64,000 nucleotides of DNA from Phoenix dactylifera (Eukaryota > Streptophyta > Magnoliopsida > Arecales > Arecaceae): the NCBI RefSeq assembly GCF_009389715.1, contig NC_052401.1, positions 4,878,071-4,942,070 of the forward strand, in the 5' to 3' direction. A program made the position numbers and the translations under genes. The notes beneath the pieces are model-generated. The model saw only the letters and a list, made by a program, of their open reading frames with translations. It made no database searches and had not been told where the DNA came from. This document shows, in pieces, positions 31,501 through 44,870 of the stretch. Every line of letters begins with the position of its first letter. Position 1 is the stretch's first letter.

Positions 31501-34500
31501 ATACCTCTGCTTGAACTGCAGCAGCACTCTTAGCATGTGGAGGACGATAGGCAGCAGGTTTTTGCACAGTATTTGCAGAGATCTTAGTGGACGCTTGTGA
31601 TGATTTAGGATCTTGTGCTAAAACAATAAATGAAATTCATGAGCCAGACATGCACGAGATTTATAGTTTTTATGAATTATGGAAATAAAATGACCTTGTT
31701 TTTTTGGTTCATCAATCTTTAAAGTATTGACAGACTTCACAAGATCGGTAATATCACCAAACTTTTCAGGTGCTTCCGGCTTCCAAGCAGCCTGCATCAT
31801 TAATATCATTCAATTATAAAAAAAATCTGAGAGCTGATTTTGACATGCCACTCACTAAGAGCCAACTCAATATATAACATGGTTGTGCAGAGTTGGAGAA
31901 GTTTGGGACTACTCTAGAGTGACAGACAGACCTGATACAACTTATTGAACATCTTCTTAAAATACAGGGTGCCATTGTGGTGGAATATTTTTATCCTTCA
32001 GGGAGAAAGTAGAGTCATGTTAATCACAATTCATTTGGCTGAAACTATTGAGAAAATGAAGGTGCAACATACCCATTGTCTATTTGTAACCGTGGTGCTG
32101 TTGTGGCTGTCATGAAATAGTGTCCATCAGGAGACCATTCACTTGTCACAGAACATTCTGCCTTCGTTGTTCCAAGCAACTTCTTTTCTGAATAATCCCA
32201 AAAGGCCTGAAAAGGAATCAAAGCACTCAACTCTGATGCAAAGGAACTATCGAAAAAGAAAAAAATGCTTTGCATAAAAAACTTCATTGATGCAAAGGAA
32301 CTACAGAAAAAGAAAAAGCTAACTTGTATAAAAACTTCATTGACTGTCATGCATTCCATGAAGGTGTCGAGAGCTAGCTATCCTGATTGGCTCGATGACT
32401 TGAACCAACAAAATTTGTACCTAGGCTTACAAAATTTGTACCTATGCTCTTGGACCAAGACTAGGCCTAAGAATTTGAAGCCTAAGCAAGCTTAGACAAT
32501 GGTCGGGCTTAGGATTTTAACAAGATTCAATTTTGGCTGAGGCCGCATCTGGCCCAAGCAGAGCCCAAAACTATATAGAGCTGAAGATTATCATATTTGG
32601 ATCTGTTTCAAGCAGACATGTACAAAACTAGCCCAGCCCCGTCCTGGCTCTGTCTTAGTTGGGCCTTCAATTAAACTTTCTGGCCTAATGAGTTTGGTGG
32701 GTTCAAGTTTTTTCAACTATGAATTGGGCCAGAGTTGGGTTCTTTAGATTATAGCATGGCACAAGCCAACATTACAACTGATTACATAAATATCTAAAGC
32801 ATATGTTTTATATCACACATTGTAACTTTATAAGTTATGCACATACTTTTAACATTCAAAAACCTAAGTAAAAGATAGGGGTGTTGGACTCCAGAAAATC
32901 CTAAAACCAGCTCCCTTTCTCCTCTAGCTGACAAAACCTTGCAACTCTGCTCAGTCCAAGTCCAAGGTACCAGCCCTCTCTCTTCCCAATTCTCAACTCT
33001 CTACTCTCTCTCCCCTATCCCAACCAATTCCCACCTCACTAATACCAACCAAAGCCATCCACCCTTTCTCCCTCCCTCCCTACTTCTTCCTCTCTTGTCC
33101 CCACTCCTCACTACCTTGACCAATTACTGCCTTACCCTCATAGGCCAATTCTACTTCTCCCCCAATATTTGGGTCAACTACCCAAACCATGCCAATCAGA
33201 ATAATCCTCCATCACACTCAAATGGGTTGCATAGGCTAAGTCCAACCAGCCCAATATAGCCAGGATGGATCGGTTGGGCCTAAGTCTTCCATTCTTTGAT
33301 CGGGTTAGGCTTAGGCTTGGTATTTTAAGCCTGACTTCAAGCCAAAGTAGGCTCGAGCTGGATCATGTGTTGATAGATCATGTTGGTCTTGATCGAACCC
33401 AGCCCCTCAACAAATGCTTGTACCATAAGTTACCGGTTCATCCACAACTGGGATATAGATCTCTTTTTTAATTCTTTTCCACCACAATATTCATGTCTTT
33501 AAACAATAGTATCACTCAATGATTGATATCCATGCTCCATGTTAGCTTCTTGTTGTTCATCACCTATTTCCATTTCTTCCTCCTAACCAAAAACCAATGA
33601 CTCATAATGTCTAGATTGCACTTGTTGTACCCACGATGAATTTTTCCACAATGATAACAACATAAAAATAATTTTTTCATATGAAAACTCAACTTGTATT
33701 CTAGACTCTAGATCCAATCAGGGCATTAACTCTCAAAGATTTTTGAAGATCTACTTGTACGCATATTCTTGCATATTATTTCATAATTCCTTACCAGCAA
33801 CAACCTTAGATTCTAAAACTTACACAATCTTTGAGACAATGATCCTCAGAATATCTACTTTCTAGCATTCAAATTGGAGTTAGCGAAATCTTACCACAAT
33901 GGTTTCCCTCAAAAAAAAATACCCCCAGTGGTTGAGTTTCAAAACCTGCATTAGAAGGATGGAAATCCTTCTTCCACCTCTGTCGACTAATAATTTTTGC
34001 GTTATTCACCCAAGAACCTCAAGGAAAAATGTTCATCGGATCATCTTCTGTCTAGAATTTAAAAATATAAAAGCCATGCTCCATATCATTGGCCATGTTA
34101 GGGTGTTAAACTTGCCATAAAGATGCAAAAGCTTCTCTTAAGACAACACTACGTAGTTCGGAACCGAGCATATCATGAATGAAGCAGGGTAAAAGTCTTG
34201 AGCTTCTAAATATTTGCTTTTGTCAACATGGGGTATACTAGATTTGCTTGAACTTTCTTTCCCACAACCTTTGTCCAATGTAGAGGTCTTGGCTGAACTA
34301 GGCCCTCTATTTTGTTAGCTTCACCTTGTAAAACCTTTGACACACTTCTATGTAGTGTTGCATCAATGATTTGAAGCAGCCGCCCCACCGATTTCCAAAG
34401 TCTCAACCCCACCGGTTGGAGGAGCCTACTCCCAACCCTCTACTTGCTTCTCCTACCCATTCAGGTGAGGAGGGGAGCATGTAAACATAAAGTAGGAAGA

Positions 34501-37068
34501 GAGAGGCGAAAGGGGCATAACAGAGAGGGAAGAGAACAGGTTTACATGGTTTTCAATGTGCCCTTTAAGGTACAATATAAATGTAGAAGTTTGCACTTAG
34601 AGATGTTACAAGGATATGTTTTCACCTGCTCATTTACTGCTACTTATTTTTTTGCAGAAAAACACACAAAGGAAATTTCTTGCTATTCAACAGAGCAAGA
34701 TCACATCATTTTAACATCTATTTTACACAGAAATATATATATTTGTCCTCAAAGACAGTATGCAAGGGGGATTTCTATCACTAGGTTTTTTCTTTAAATA
34801 TCCATTGTCTTCTACACATAAGATGAAGCTTTGTATTGCAATAAAGCAAATGAATTCGGTAAAGAAGATCTATAATTCGATCAGATGCAAGTCTTTGTGC
34901 ATAGAAATTATGTCAAAGAGTATAAAGGATGATCAAAACATGAAACAAGATTAGCAATGAACAGTGTAAGGATAAATAGCAAATGAAAATTACAGAAAGT
35001 TTCCTTTGATAAATGAAGGTGCTTAAATAATAGAAATATAGACCAGTGAACAAATAATCTAGTATATTTGAAGTTATAACTGGTAAAACAGGTTAGCAAG
35101 CTTTCCTTAGTCACACTCATTTATAGCAACCTTACAACAAGAACTTATCATTTGACATTTAGAAAGGCATTTCCTCTAGCTAGTGTCCAGAAATTTGGCA
35201 TTAGCTAACATCTAGAAAGTATGCATGGTGTGTGAATGCCGGCATGTTGTGTGGACGGGTGAACCAGTCCAAACACATCAAACTTCTAATAGAGGCTATC
35301 ATCCTCTTAATCTGTGTAGCGTATAGCATATATTAATAGTCTAATATCAGTAAATAAAGTAACAATTGTGTGCTAACATCAAGACCCCATCCTTCACAGA
35401 AAAAGAAGTTATGGACATACCATATCACCAGGCAAATTGCCAAAACCTGCCAAACATATAACTGTATAAACAAAAGTTAAGACAACAAGTTTGAATATAA
35501 GAAACAAAGGCATCTCGATCTCCATATTGTAGCTACAAATCATTCAATAAACAACTATTGTTTTCAACAACTCTTGACACAGTCCATAACCACAATTGGC
35601 ATGCCGACTGCATGTAATAGTTCTCAATGATGTTGTGCTGAAGGATACATCTTCCTTTGGGATTCCATCTGATTGTGTTATAAGGACCTTGACCAAGATC
35701 TAGCAGTGGATTGCATTTCTTGTCAAAAATTGTTGCTTTTGCAGGCATGACTGAAACAAGTGAAGGAATGTTATAACAAAAACAAGATATGCATCATGTA
35801 ATAAATTAAAGAAAACATGATGCAGATAGGGGAATAGAAATGAAAGAATCAAGAGGTTACATCCATAAACAACAGCAAATTCAGAACCCGAAGAAGACCA
35901 CTGGACATCATGAACAGGCCCATCTTTACCTGTGATCCATTTTTATGATCAGCAATGCTGCATGAATACACTGACAACAGTGACTTTAAGATTCAGAAAT
36001 TAGAAAAACAAAACATACGCAGAGGAACAAGCCCTTCATGAGTTCCGTCAATTGTCAAGTAATTCAACTTAGATTCACCATAATAACTCTGGTTGCTTTT
36101 ATCCACATCAGAGTGAGCCACAACAAGAAGTCCCGTAGAGCCATTATTCCAATGAAATTGCACAGTAGAACAACGGAAAAAGCTTCGCCTGGCAACAGGC
36201 TGAGCCTGTGCATCCTTATTACAAGAAAAGATTTGAACACTGGCTGGGATACTCTGAGCAGAAGGTTGACGTCAGATGCAAGTTTTTTAGGAAATGCTTA
36301 TCCACACAGAATATGATAACTGACCTTAGATTCTGCCACAAATGCTGCAATATGAGATGCAGGAGCCTTCGAAAGCTTCACTGCAACCACACCAGGTATT
36401 TTTAACCTGCAAGTAACTCCTTTGGAAAAATCTTTGGCATCAAAAAATTGTATCTCATTTGTGACCATCCGGCAGGCAATAGATTCATCAGAACTAAATT
36501 GAATTGATGGCCTGAGGAATTAAGTATCAAACGATTAAATGAAGCATTCATAGAATAAAATCTATAGAAACAGAAGTATAGAATTAAGGTGTTTTAACAG
36601 ACCATGTGGTTTTAGACATATTCTTTTGAAATTGTTGATAAACAGGAGTAGCAGTCTCTATTTCCCATAACACAACATTTTTATCTTGTGGTGTAGTGGA
36701 TTTCTGGAATGTCTGGAGGTAGGTTCCACATGGAGACAGCACAGCAGCAAGGAGAGAAGGAATCTCAAAGGATCTTATCTCAGTGAACCCAGAGCAATTA
36801 TAAACAACAACGGTAGAGGCGCTTTTAATCACAATAAGCCTAGACCCATTTTCGCTGAACTCAGCAGAAGTACAGGGAACTCTCTCAAGATTGACATGTG
36901 GTTGGCCATTACTGAATGGGGGTCCTCTCCAAATTGTGAATCCTTCAGGTTCTCGAGCTGAAGTAACCATGAAAAAAGTAAGAAATACTAAAACAATAAG
37001 AAAAATTGGCATAAAAGCCACAAAAAGTTACCTAAAATTTGCAGGCTTGGTGACTGATCCATGGACAT
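28397..37068 (-). CDS. eIF2A: eukaryotic translation initiation factor 2A (eIF2A), 13 coding exons
   Basis: WD-repeat translation factor that can deliver initiator tRNA to the 40S subunit in a GTP-independent way; cytosolic. Coding exons on the minus strand: 37032-37068, 36603-36957, 36325-36511, 36019-36253, 35861-35929, 35649-35750, 35421-35461, 32073-32206, 31932-31995, 31695-31791, 31505-31617, 28587-28612 and 28397-28496. All introns are GT-AG and phases match throughout, giving 519 residues, the usual plant length. REPEGFTIWRG near the N terminus, FSSDES, VHDVQWSSSGSEFAVVYG, IRWNPKGR, GFGNLPGDM, FWDYSEKKLLG and SEWSPDGHYFMTATTAPRL are the conserved propeller blades. The C terminus has the YRPPHA linker and a basic NKKRREKQREKK tail. 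The start ATG has a second in-frame ATG two codons on. The 41- and 26-nt exons are very small. An intron of 3.2 kb and another of 2.9 kb hold repeat debris. No lesion seen. Confidence 0.95.
28545..28581. repeat. (GA)n microsatellite at a splice donor of eIF2A
   Basis: An uninterrupted AG run on the plus strand reads (CT)n on the coding strand, immediately after the GTGAGT donor of the 26-nt microexon 28587-28612. Length changes would alter the first bases of this 90-bp intron. Confidence 0.9.
29630..29815 (-). mobile_element. AU-like SINE, two head-to-tail partial copies
   Basis: On the minus strand the stretch contains TTGCTCCATTATAACCTAG, then CATGGGTTCGAAGCACAGAAAC, followed by a second copy: TTACTCCATTGTGACTCAG, ATAGATTCGAAATACAGAAAC and CTTTGCATGAGGGTAAGGCTGC. 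GGGTTCGA with GAAACA and GGTAAGGCTGC is the hallmark of the plant tRNA-derived AU SINE family. The dimer lies in the 2.9-kb intron of eIF2A. Family assignment is from memory of the consensus. Confidence 0.6.
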
Positions 37069-39880
37069 TATTAGCTCTGAGTGTAATTAGACCTCAAATG
37101 GTCAAGAATGGAGGGATAGCTGACAGCTTTGAGCAGTCTCCAACTTATATCTCCTAAACTTGAGGATTAGGATACCAGTACCTGTCATTCATAGAAGGGT
37201 TTGACTTCATTATAAAGTGACAATAACCTGATAATACAGCTAGCTATGGGTCTGCTATATCAGGTGGGTTTTTGTATAGTTCCTGTTTTTTTTTGGAATT
37301 CACCAACCTAATGGATCATCCAAAGTCAACCTGATACTGTAATGGTCCAATTATAGGTTGTGTTGGATTGGTGTTCCATTTCTTTTTCTATAGAAATTGT
37401 TTATCTCATCAGCATTTGATAAATTGGATCTCAAGCTGAGTTTATTCCTCTTCCAGGTGGCTCATACCAGACTCAATTATTAATCAGTTCTGTTCTGGAT
37501 TTCTGGTTATACATACTAGGGGGTCAAGACCCTACTGATTAGCTGATACATGACAGGATGTGGACATAGACCCAATCCAGTACATCCAAATTCAGATCAG
37601 ATCTATGGAACAGTGATGGACTTGTCTCGATCTCTTCATAAAGAATGCAAACACATTCAATTTCATTAACTGCTGGTATAAGACACATATGAACCCCTAT
37701 AAAAACCTTGCTTCTTAACCCATATGCAGATGTTCATGCATCCACAATCCAGAGCTGTACATACTAACAAAAATACAGAAGAATAAATCATACGATGTAG
37801 CCAAGAAGCAAGACAACGTTTCAATAGAATGCATGTATGTTTTATGATTACAATGTTCCTGCCCTTTTTACACTTATATTCAATTTTCAAAGATATGATA
37901 TTTCTTACAGAACAAAACAGCCGAAGTGGATGTAAACTGACATAATGCAATTACAATGATATAGATATCAAAAGATTCAGAAAGTTGCCATATATCACAA
38001 TAACATAGAGGTTTCATTTGATGCACAAAGTGCCTCTTGAAAGCAATCAAGCAAAGCTGGAGGCACCAAGAAATCAGCTTTCAGACTGTAGGAGCATCTG
38101 AAGAACAAGATAAAGTTGAAGCAACTGAAATGGAATCAGCATACTAATTGATACCATCAAAGATGAATCCTTGAATAAAGGTCATCCAAAAGAAAAAAAA
38201 AAAAAAGAGATGTCTAATCACCTTAAACTGCTACATGTAATGAACACACTAAAGTCCAGGTGCAAATTTGCTTCACCACATAAAGAAATGTGCTCATATA
38301 AACAGAATCCTGTCATGCAGGCATAACTAGTACTGTACAGACCCAAAATTTAAACGAACTCCATAAAAGTAACATACTGAAGAGCTTTTTAAGCTTCAGC
38401 TTAAATTATTTTCTCAGTTTATAAAGTTGAAAATTTTAAGGATCTATAGAAAATGACAAATATCAGACCGCTGAAATTTGCAATGTAACATGAAGCACAA
38501 TAACCACAAGCAACATAGTACTAGCCTAACAGGGACAAGGTTTCAATATGGGTTGAAATTGAAGCTGAAAGCACCAGATATGTGTGTGTACGTGCATGCC
38601 CAAGCGTGGGTGGGGAGGGGTGGGGGCGCCTAATTGTTTTACGGTCTCTGGCTTTGATGGAAGATTCTGGCGTATGGCTAACTGAATAAGACCCCTCTCA
38701 GCCTATTCAAATATAGAACAGCATAATCAATTTAGAACTAGTGTAATGTATGAAATCTCACATGCCAACAAGGATTGAAGTGTTCTAATCTCCAAGGTGT
38801 TCAACATTTCAACTTCCAATCTCCAGAATGCCCAAAAGTTAGAGGGAAACTATACACAGTGCAGGCATGCATGCAAGCACACATATAAGTCAACTGTCAT
38901 GTCAGATGATAGAAGAAATGTGATACCTAATTTTAAGAGCCCTAAAACTATAAATCAACTATATTATCAAGTATAAGACTTGAGTGTTGTAAATGCCAAC
39001 AGCTACATCACATTTTCCTTTACAAGGTTTCTATCTCCATTGTCAACAATCCAGGTTGAATTAAGAAAAACACAATCAATATTGAACTGCCAAACAGTCA
39101 AGGAATGACTTCTCGCATCCAAATCTCCAAATATGTCACCACCCTAAAACCTGTAAAACTACAGCGTCCAAATTCCTAGATTTTAGGAATAATAACGCTC
39201 TCCATGATGCTTCACAACTCATTGGCTCTCATCATACACATCCTCTTCTTGATCACAGTTTCAACCTCTCTATCTAAATTGATGCGCATCATTACTTTAA
39301 AACAAATGATCAATTACATCAATAATTAATTAAATTCCCTCTTTCTTTCCCCCTGTAATTACATCCACCAATTTCAAGCCCAAGCTCTACTCACATATAA
39401 TAGTTTAATCGGCACCGAGTTCGACAGTGGCATCAATTCAACATCACATCCAAATAACCAGTGATCAAGAAAACAATTATATATATGAGATTATAACAAC
39501 AATCATGACATGAATGAAACATCAAAATGTCAAATATGGATGTTTCTCAGTGTATAATACTTTGTATTCGACGAGATGGACTGCTAAGAAAAACTAAAAG
39601 CAAATAAACAAGAAAGAAAACTATTTATATCGGAGAACCGTTGTTACATCAGATCTTACATAGATCATTCAGAGGGGGAATAACCGACCTGAAAGGCTGA
39701 GATCTTTCCTTGGATTTTGATCGAGAGAACTCCACAGAGCAAGAAGATAAAATTTGCGGCCCGGGATGGGTGGGAGCGTCGAGGGGTTTAAGCTGCTTCG
39801 TTACACCGCGAGATGTGTTTTAGGGTAAGAGAGAGAGAGAGAGAGAGGAGCGACGTCCGGCGGCGAGGGAAGGATGGCTA
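37069..39880 (-). promoter_or_regulatory. 5' UTR of eIF2A: leader exon plus 2.6-kb leader intron
   Basis: A GC-rich block at about 39689-39880 on the minus strand ends in a clean donor (TTTCAG|GTCGGTT, donor at 39688). An acceptor (TTACACTCAG) lies 8 nt before the eIF2A ATG at 37068. This gives a non-coding first exon of roughly 190 nt with a (GA)n run (39829-39847) and a leader intron of about 2.6 kb. An in-frame TAA upstream of that acceptor rules out N-terminal extension by read-through. The intron itself shows no gene. Confidence 0.65.
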
Positions 39881-39889
39881 AGACGAAGG

Positions 39890-40125
39890 GTTCAGGCCCG
39901 GTACGTTTTAGGCCCAATAGCCCAGTTTACTGGGCTTGAAAATAACAAGTATAATCTGAGCGAGACTTGGTTATACTCAATCAATTTCGATTCGAATCTA
40001 GTCAAATCTGCATTAGATAATAAGAGTCTCATATTTATGATCCTAAGTTATTGGATATAATCTACTATCTCTAAACTACTTATATATCAAAAATCATGTA
40101 ATTTGGAGCCTCCTAACCTATGTAG
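39890..40125. other. upstream flank of eIF2A
   Basis: Short intergenic stretch at the 5' side of the eIF2A leader exon, AT-rich to the right. No gene or clear promoter motif. Confidence 0.3.
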
Positions 40126-40605
40126 AAATAAATATATTTAATATGCAGCTTGATAAATTAAAAAATAAAAAACGATCACTTTCAGCCAATACCTAAATCA
40201 AAATTCAAAAACTAATTTATATATTAGGTATATCAACCACAAATTGTTAAAATTATCTACATATATATGAATGCATGCATGTATCTATATATGTATCCAT
40301 TCATCCATCTATGTACGCATCTATATGTATGTAACGATCCAAATTCTTGCCCAAATAATATATGGGAACAAATATATTTAATATGCAGCTTGATAAATTA
40401 AAAAATAAAAAACGATCACTTTCAGCCAATACCTAAATCAAAATTCAAAAACTAATTTATATATTAGGTATATCAACCACAAACTGTTAAAAATATCTAT
40501 ATATATGTATGTATGCATGTATCTATGGATGTATCGATCCATCCGTGTACGTATTTATATGTATGTAACGATCCAAAATTTTGCCCAAAGGGTTAACTAG
40601 AAGAT
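40126..40605. repeat. 240-bp tandem duplication
   Basis: AATATATTTAATATGCAGC occurs at about 40131 and again exactly 240 bp later; the two copies (about 40126-40365 and 40366-40605) are nearly identical over most of their length. Each copy ends in TGTAACGATCCAAA..TTGCCCAAA, the end of a TRIM LTR. The duplication therefore crosses the border of the TRIM copy to the right and happened after that insertion. ATGTATGTA-type short repeats in each unit may have promoted slippage. Confidence 0.85.
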
Positions 40606-40885
40606 ATTATTTAAGTTTCTTAGACCTATATATATCAAAGATATATAGTTCTTTGGATATGTATATATCTAAGATGTATGGTTCTTACACTCTTCTGTTT
40701 AAGTTTTGCCAAATATCCAAATGCAATCAAAAACATCAGGATTGGCTTGTGTTCAGCCCTAAATCCATACTGCAGCATCCCTTACTGTACATGGATTATA
40801 GACCCAGTTCATTCCGACACCATTTGTAACGGCCCAAAACTTCATTCAAATATGCTAGTCGAAAGATATTATTTGAATCCCTTAG

Positions 40886-40930
<45 letters not shown>

Positions 40931-40960
40931 GAATCTATCTAGTAAATAATTAATATTAGA
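40564..40960 (-). mobile_element. TRIM retroelement copy (137-bp LTR family), degraded
   Basis: On the minus strand, LTR ends fall at TGTAAC 40564-40569 and 40825-40830. Upstream of each lies the family block GATATTATTTGAATCCCTTAGCC (or its variant). Between them a primer-binding-like TGGTGTCGGA and the internal blocks shared with the copies at 44.9 and 55.8 kb (ATACTGCAGCATCCC) are visible. An (AT)n expansion occupies the 5' LTR (about 40885-40926), so the outer limit is approximate. It looks older and more broken than the other two copies. Confidence 0.6.
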
Positions 40961-43900
40961 CTTAACATATGTTTATCCAAGTTCCAATTTGTAGTCAATA
41001 TACGACAATACTAGTTGAATCGAACTGTTCGATATGGTATTGCATACTATATTTACTTTAATCCTTTTGAAAACTATATGTATAAACCCACTTAGTTATG
41101 ATGTTTGAATTCAGAAGCGACCCACTATATTTGGGGGCTTAAGGCCGTTTGTCTTTAAGGCATTTCCTGCAATGGGCTGACCTAAGGCGAACTCACAAGG
41201 GGGCTTTTTTTTTTCTATTTTGTCTTTGAGGTCTTTCCTGCAGTGGGCCTTCTTTGAGCCGGGGCCCTGTGTTTGATTGGGTCAAGCTTCAAATTATGAC
41301 ATCAAGGTGGCAATGCTTAACCCGTTTAACTTGATTCAACATATTGTATATTGAGTTAGGTTACTTTTAAAATAGTTAGATTCGGATCTAGATATATGCC
41401 ATGTTTAAGGTCGGCTTATGATCTATAGATTTTCGACCTATTCAGCTATTCTACATCCAACCCGAATACCCGATCTGATTGCCATCCAAATCAAGATTTG
41501 GATACTGGCTCACCTGGCCCTCTTACATTCCATCTGATCGATGAATTGAATGGTCTAGCTGATGCACACCAGAACAAAATAACAAGTGGACCTATAACAA
41601 GCATGCACACTTTTGCCAGTAGGGGAGATCCAGTAATAATATTGGCCCAATGGCCTTTTGTTTTCTTATATATGGACTATCGCCCTCACATATCGGCCGG
41701 CCCAAGGGTTCCGAAATGGAGGAAACGGAAGGGTTCTGTCGGTTGGCGGACGTACTGATTGGTGGGATTTTTTGAGCTTACGGACCTGAAAAGGTGGCAA
41801 AACTTTCGACCAGCGGCTTCGTTGGAATGAGTACTGGACCACTAGAGTTTCTTACAGCTTTTACCTTGTTAAAGATGATGCAAGATTTGTGTGCTTTTAT
41901 ATGCATTCAAAAAATTTATAGGCATTAGCCAACGTCCTCTACTATCTTATGCCTCATAACAAAATGGTAGTGAAATGAGACAAGAACGGATCAAATTAGC
42001 TGCATGAATTGATTTAATTTGCATGCTTGTGCTAAATATAAAATATGTTCACTTTAGGGCATTTAACTTCTACACATTCATCGGTAGGTGATTAAGGCCA
42101 AGAACTCGATCATCTATTCTCATGAGTTTACAGCTAAAGCTGATCATGGGTTGGACCTCGGGCCTACACTCTTTTAATCATCTTACTCAATAGTGCTCTC
42201 ATAACGAACCATCTTATCAGAGCCTAACGCATGACAACTGGGGAGCATGGGCTTGTTGCTGGAGATTAAGTAAAGCTTAAGTAGGGTATCTAATCACTGG
42301 TTCTAGCACCGAAATTTACGGGCATGATCCGGCCTAAATATCGGACATGGTTGACAAAAGTGCACATATAGAATCGGAATCAAATTAAGTGGGAGATGTC
42401 ATTGGTCATGATGGGTGATCATAAGAAGACAAAGTAAAGAGGATCTATGGACATCCAAAAAAGACGTTTGATTGTTCTTCTGGGACCACTATACCGTAAA
42501 TTACGGCCAATCGAAAGATCACAGAATGAAACCACCTTTAAGTATAACAGGGAAAGCCGTCTGTTGCGGTGCAAAATGGTCTAAAATAATGGCTATTTAT
42601 TCAATGACCATCTAAATAGCAGTTGTTATCAGGCATTTGTTGCAATGGTCGTTATGTATTGAGAATAATGGCCCTTATTTTGCGGTTACTACTTGTTATT
42701 TTATCTTATAATAACAAATAATAGTTTCTATCATAAATATTATTGTAGGGGAGTACTAGATTCATGTGCATGCATGCATTAGTTTGCCAACACATGCAAC
42801 GTAAGCAATCAACTATTATGGGCTCCATATCATAATCAAATACGTCCTGCTTACAAAATGTAGTTCACAATGCGTGTAGGCAAAGTTTGCTTACATGCAC
42901 TGACTAAGGCAATATATATAGGTTATTTTGTTCCATAATGATCGAGCAAATAATAATTATTTGTTCTCAAGAAGTAGTTAACAAAGATGATGATAATGGA
43001 TGCTATAGTGACTAAGCTGCTTCATTGTGATCTAACAATTACATATTCAAAAGATAAAAACAATCTCTTTGCATGCAGGACAGCATGCATCTGACCTTTC
43101 TCAGATTCTGCCAATTTGGACCATAGATGTATTATTGTGATTGGTTGCCATGTATGACCATCCAACCGCCACCTCGAGAATCATACACAAATCTCGAGCA
43201 TCATTTGGCACCTTGTTAGTATGGTTTGAAAGTTTTAATGCGTTTTTTGGCAGGCTTGGATTATGGTTACTTGGTTAGAGACATTAGAATGATGAACAAT
43301 ATGCTGTTTGGTTAATCACCTGACATTTTTGTTGGTTGGTCTTATCCATCAGAGTCTTAAGGAAGAAAAGGAGAAGCTTCTCTTCTATTTTTCTACTAAT
43401 TACTCCCCTTTCATGGATTCGGTGCAGCACCCAGTCAGAGCTCATGGTTGAACTTCTACCATCCTTTGACCCGTCGACAGGGTAAGAAAATGTATCAAGT
43501 GATGGTGCCATGAGATTTTTTTTTTTTTTTTTTGCTGAAAACGGACATTTCATACATCACGGATACGAATATGCCTAATAGAAAATTTTTCATTTGGGTG
43601 TTAAACTCATACAAACATGGACAACATCCAAAATATTCATCTGATTTCAAATTTCATTTTATATCATTGGAGGTTCTAATGCTCTGCACAAAAAAAAAAT
43701 AAAAATAAAATAAAAGACATGGAATCATCAGATTTCTATATATAAAATTATGTTTCAAAACTTTTATGTCTGAAGATTAAAATATATTTTTTCATAGGTC
43801 TTGCAAATGTGGTTCTTATGAAAACTGCCTTGCCACATTAGCAATCCTAGATTTTTGTCTCATATTTGGATTTGCTGATAGTACTAAAAAGATTACATGA

Positions 43901-44870
43901 TATTACTATTTGATTGATGCCTACAAGTTGATCATGTTCTTCCTCGCTTGAGGCAATATCTTATAAAAGATTCTTAATTAACTATTGGTGAAGTGTCTGA
44001 AGTTTATGTAATACTAAATAAAAGGTGATAATCTTTTCAATGACCATTAGCAATACTTTTATGTTTTATTCCCTGTCCATGCATCATAGTTTGCAATATA
44101 TAAAAGAATCGACAAATAGTATATATGAGGAACTGATGACTTCGTTTGAAGCAGCATGGATGCTTAAACAAAGGAAGAAAGGACAAAATTCTAATAGAGT
44201 AATTTATTCTATGAAGGTTGAGTCAAGGTCTCAATAGCACCAATGTCCACAAATAACAAATGCTCTTCAAAATTATCATTTTCTATTGAAGAAATTCAAA
44301 ATCACCCTTCTCTTCTCCAGGACCGAGAAAATTATATCTGCAACTGGCCCAATTTATCTTAGACTTAAGTGATGTGGAAAGAAAATAACTGTTTTTTTCT
44401 TGGGTTGAATAATAAATAAAATAACAACAATTATTTCTATTAGAGGAATTTGCAAGAAAGATACATCTCATTTTTATTTTGCAAAATTTAGTACCATTTT
44501 ACCTTTTTTTTTTTGCAGATCATGTACAGTTTTTAAACTTTGGATAAAATTACCATGTCATATTGGTATGTTGTGAACTTCCACAGATTTTTAATATGTT
44601 ATATACAAGTTTTGGGTAGGTTTACACATATTTGTGAAGGATAAAATTCAAACACACCTAATATAACAACTTGTTTATAAAATTGATCAATAATAGACAC
44701 CAATATACAACTAAGTATTATAAAGCATAATAGAATGAAATATAAAGCTAATTTATTGACAAGCTTACACGCAATCCATATAAATTTTGTATTATACTAA
44801 TTATATATTTCAAAACTTATGCAATCTGAACCAATTTTGGAGTTGATGAGCTAGTATAGAAGGCTGCCCT
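40961..44870. other. intergenic desert, no gene recognised
   Basis: AT-rich DNA with scattered repeat debris. A local imperfect duplication near 41130-41260 has two copies of a GTCTTT-rich block ending in TTTCCTGCA(A/G)TGGGC. A stretch near 42560-42720 with repeated ATAATGGC/GCCATTAT-like words resembles part of a MITE. No exon, tRNA or rRNA was seen. Confidence 0.35.

Noticed and set aside
32939-33259. 106-codon Ser/Pro/Leu-rich open frame on the plus strand
   Set aside because: Pyrimidine-rich DNA inside an eIF2A intron; low complexity and no family.
39872-39937. Short frame starting MAKTKGSGP on the plus strand
   Set aside because: Only about 20 codons, opposite the eIF2A leader exon, with no continuation through a splice site.
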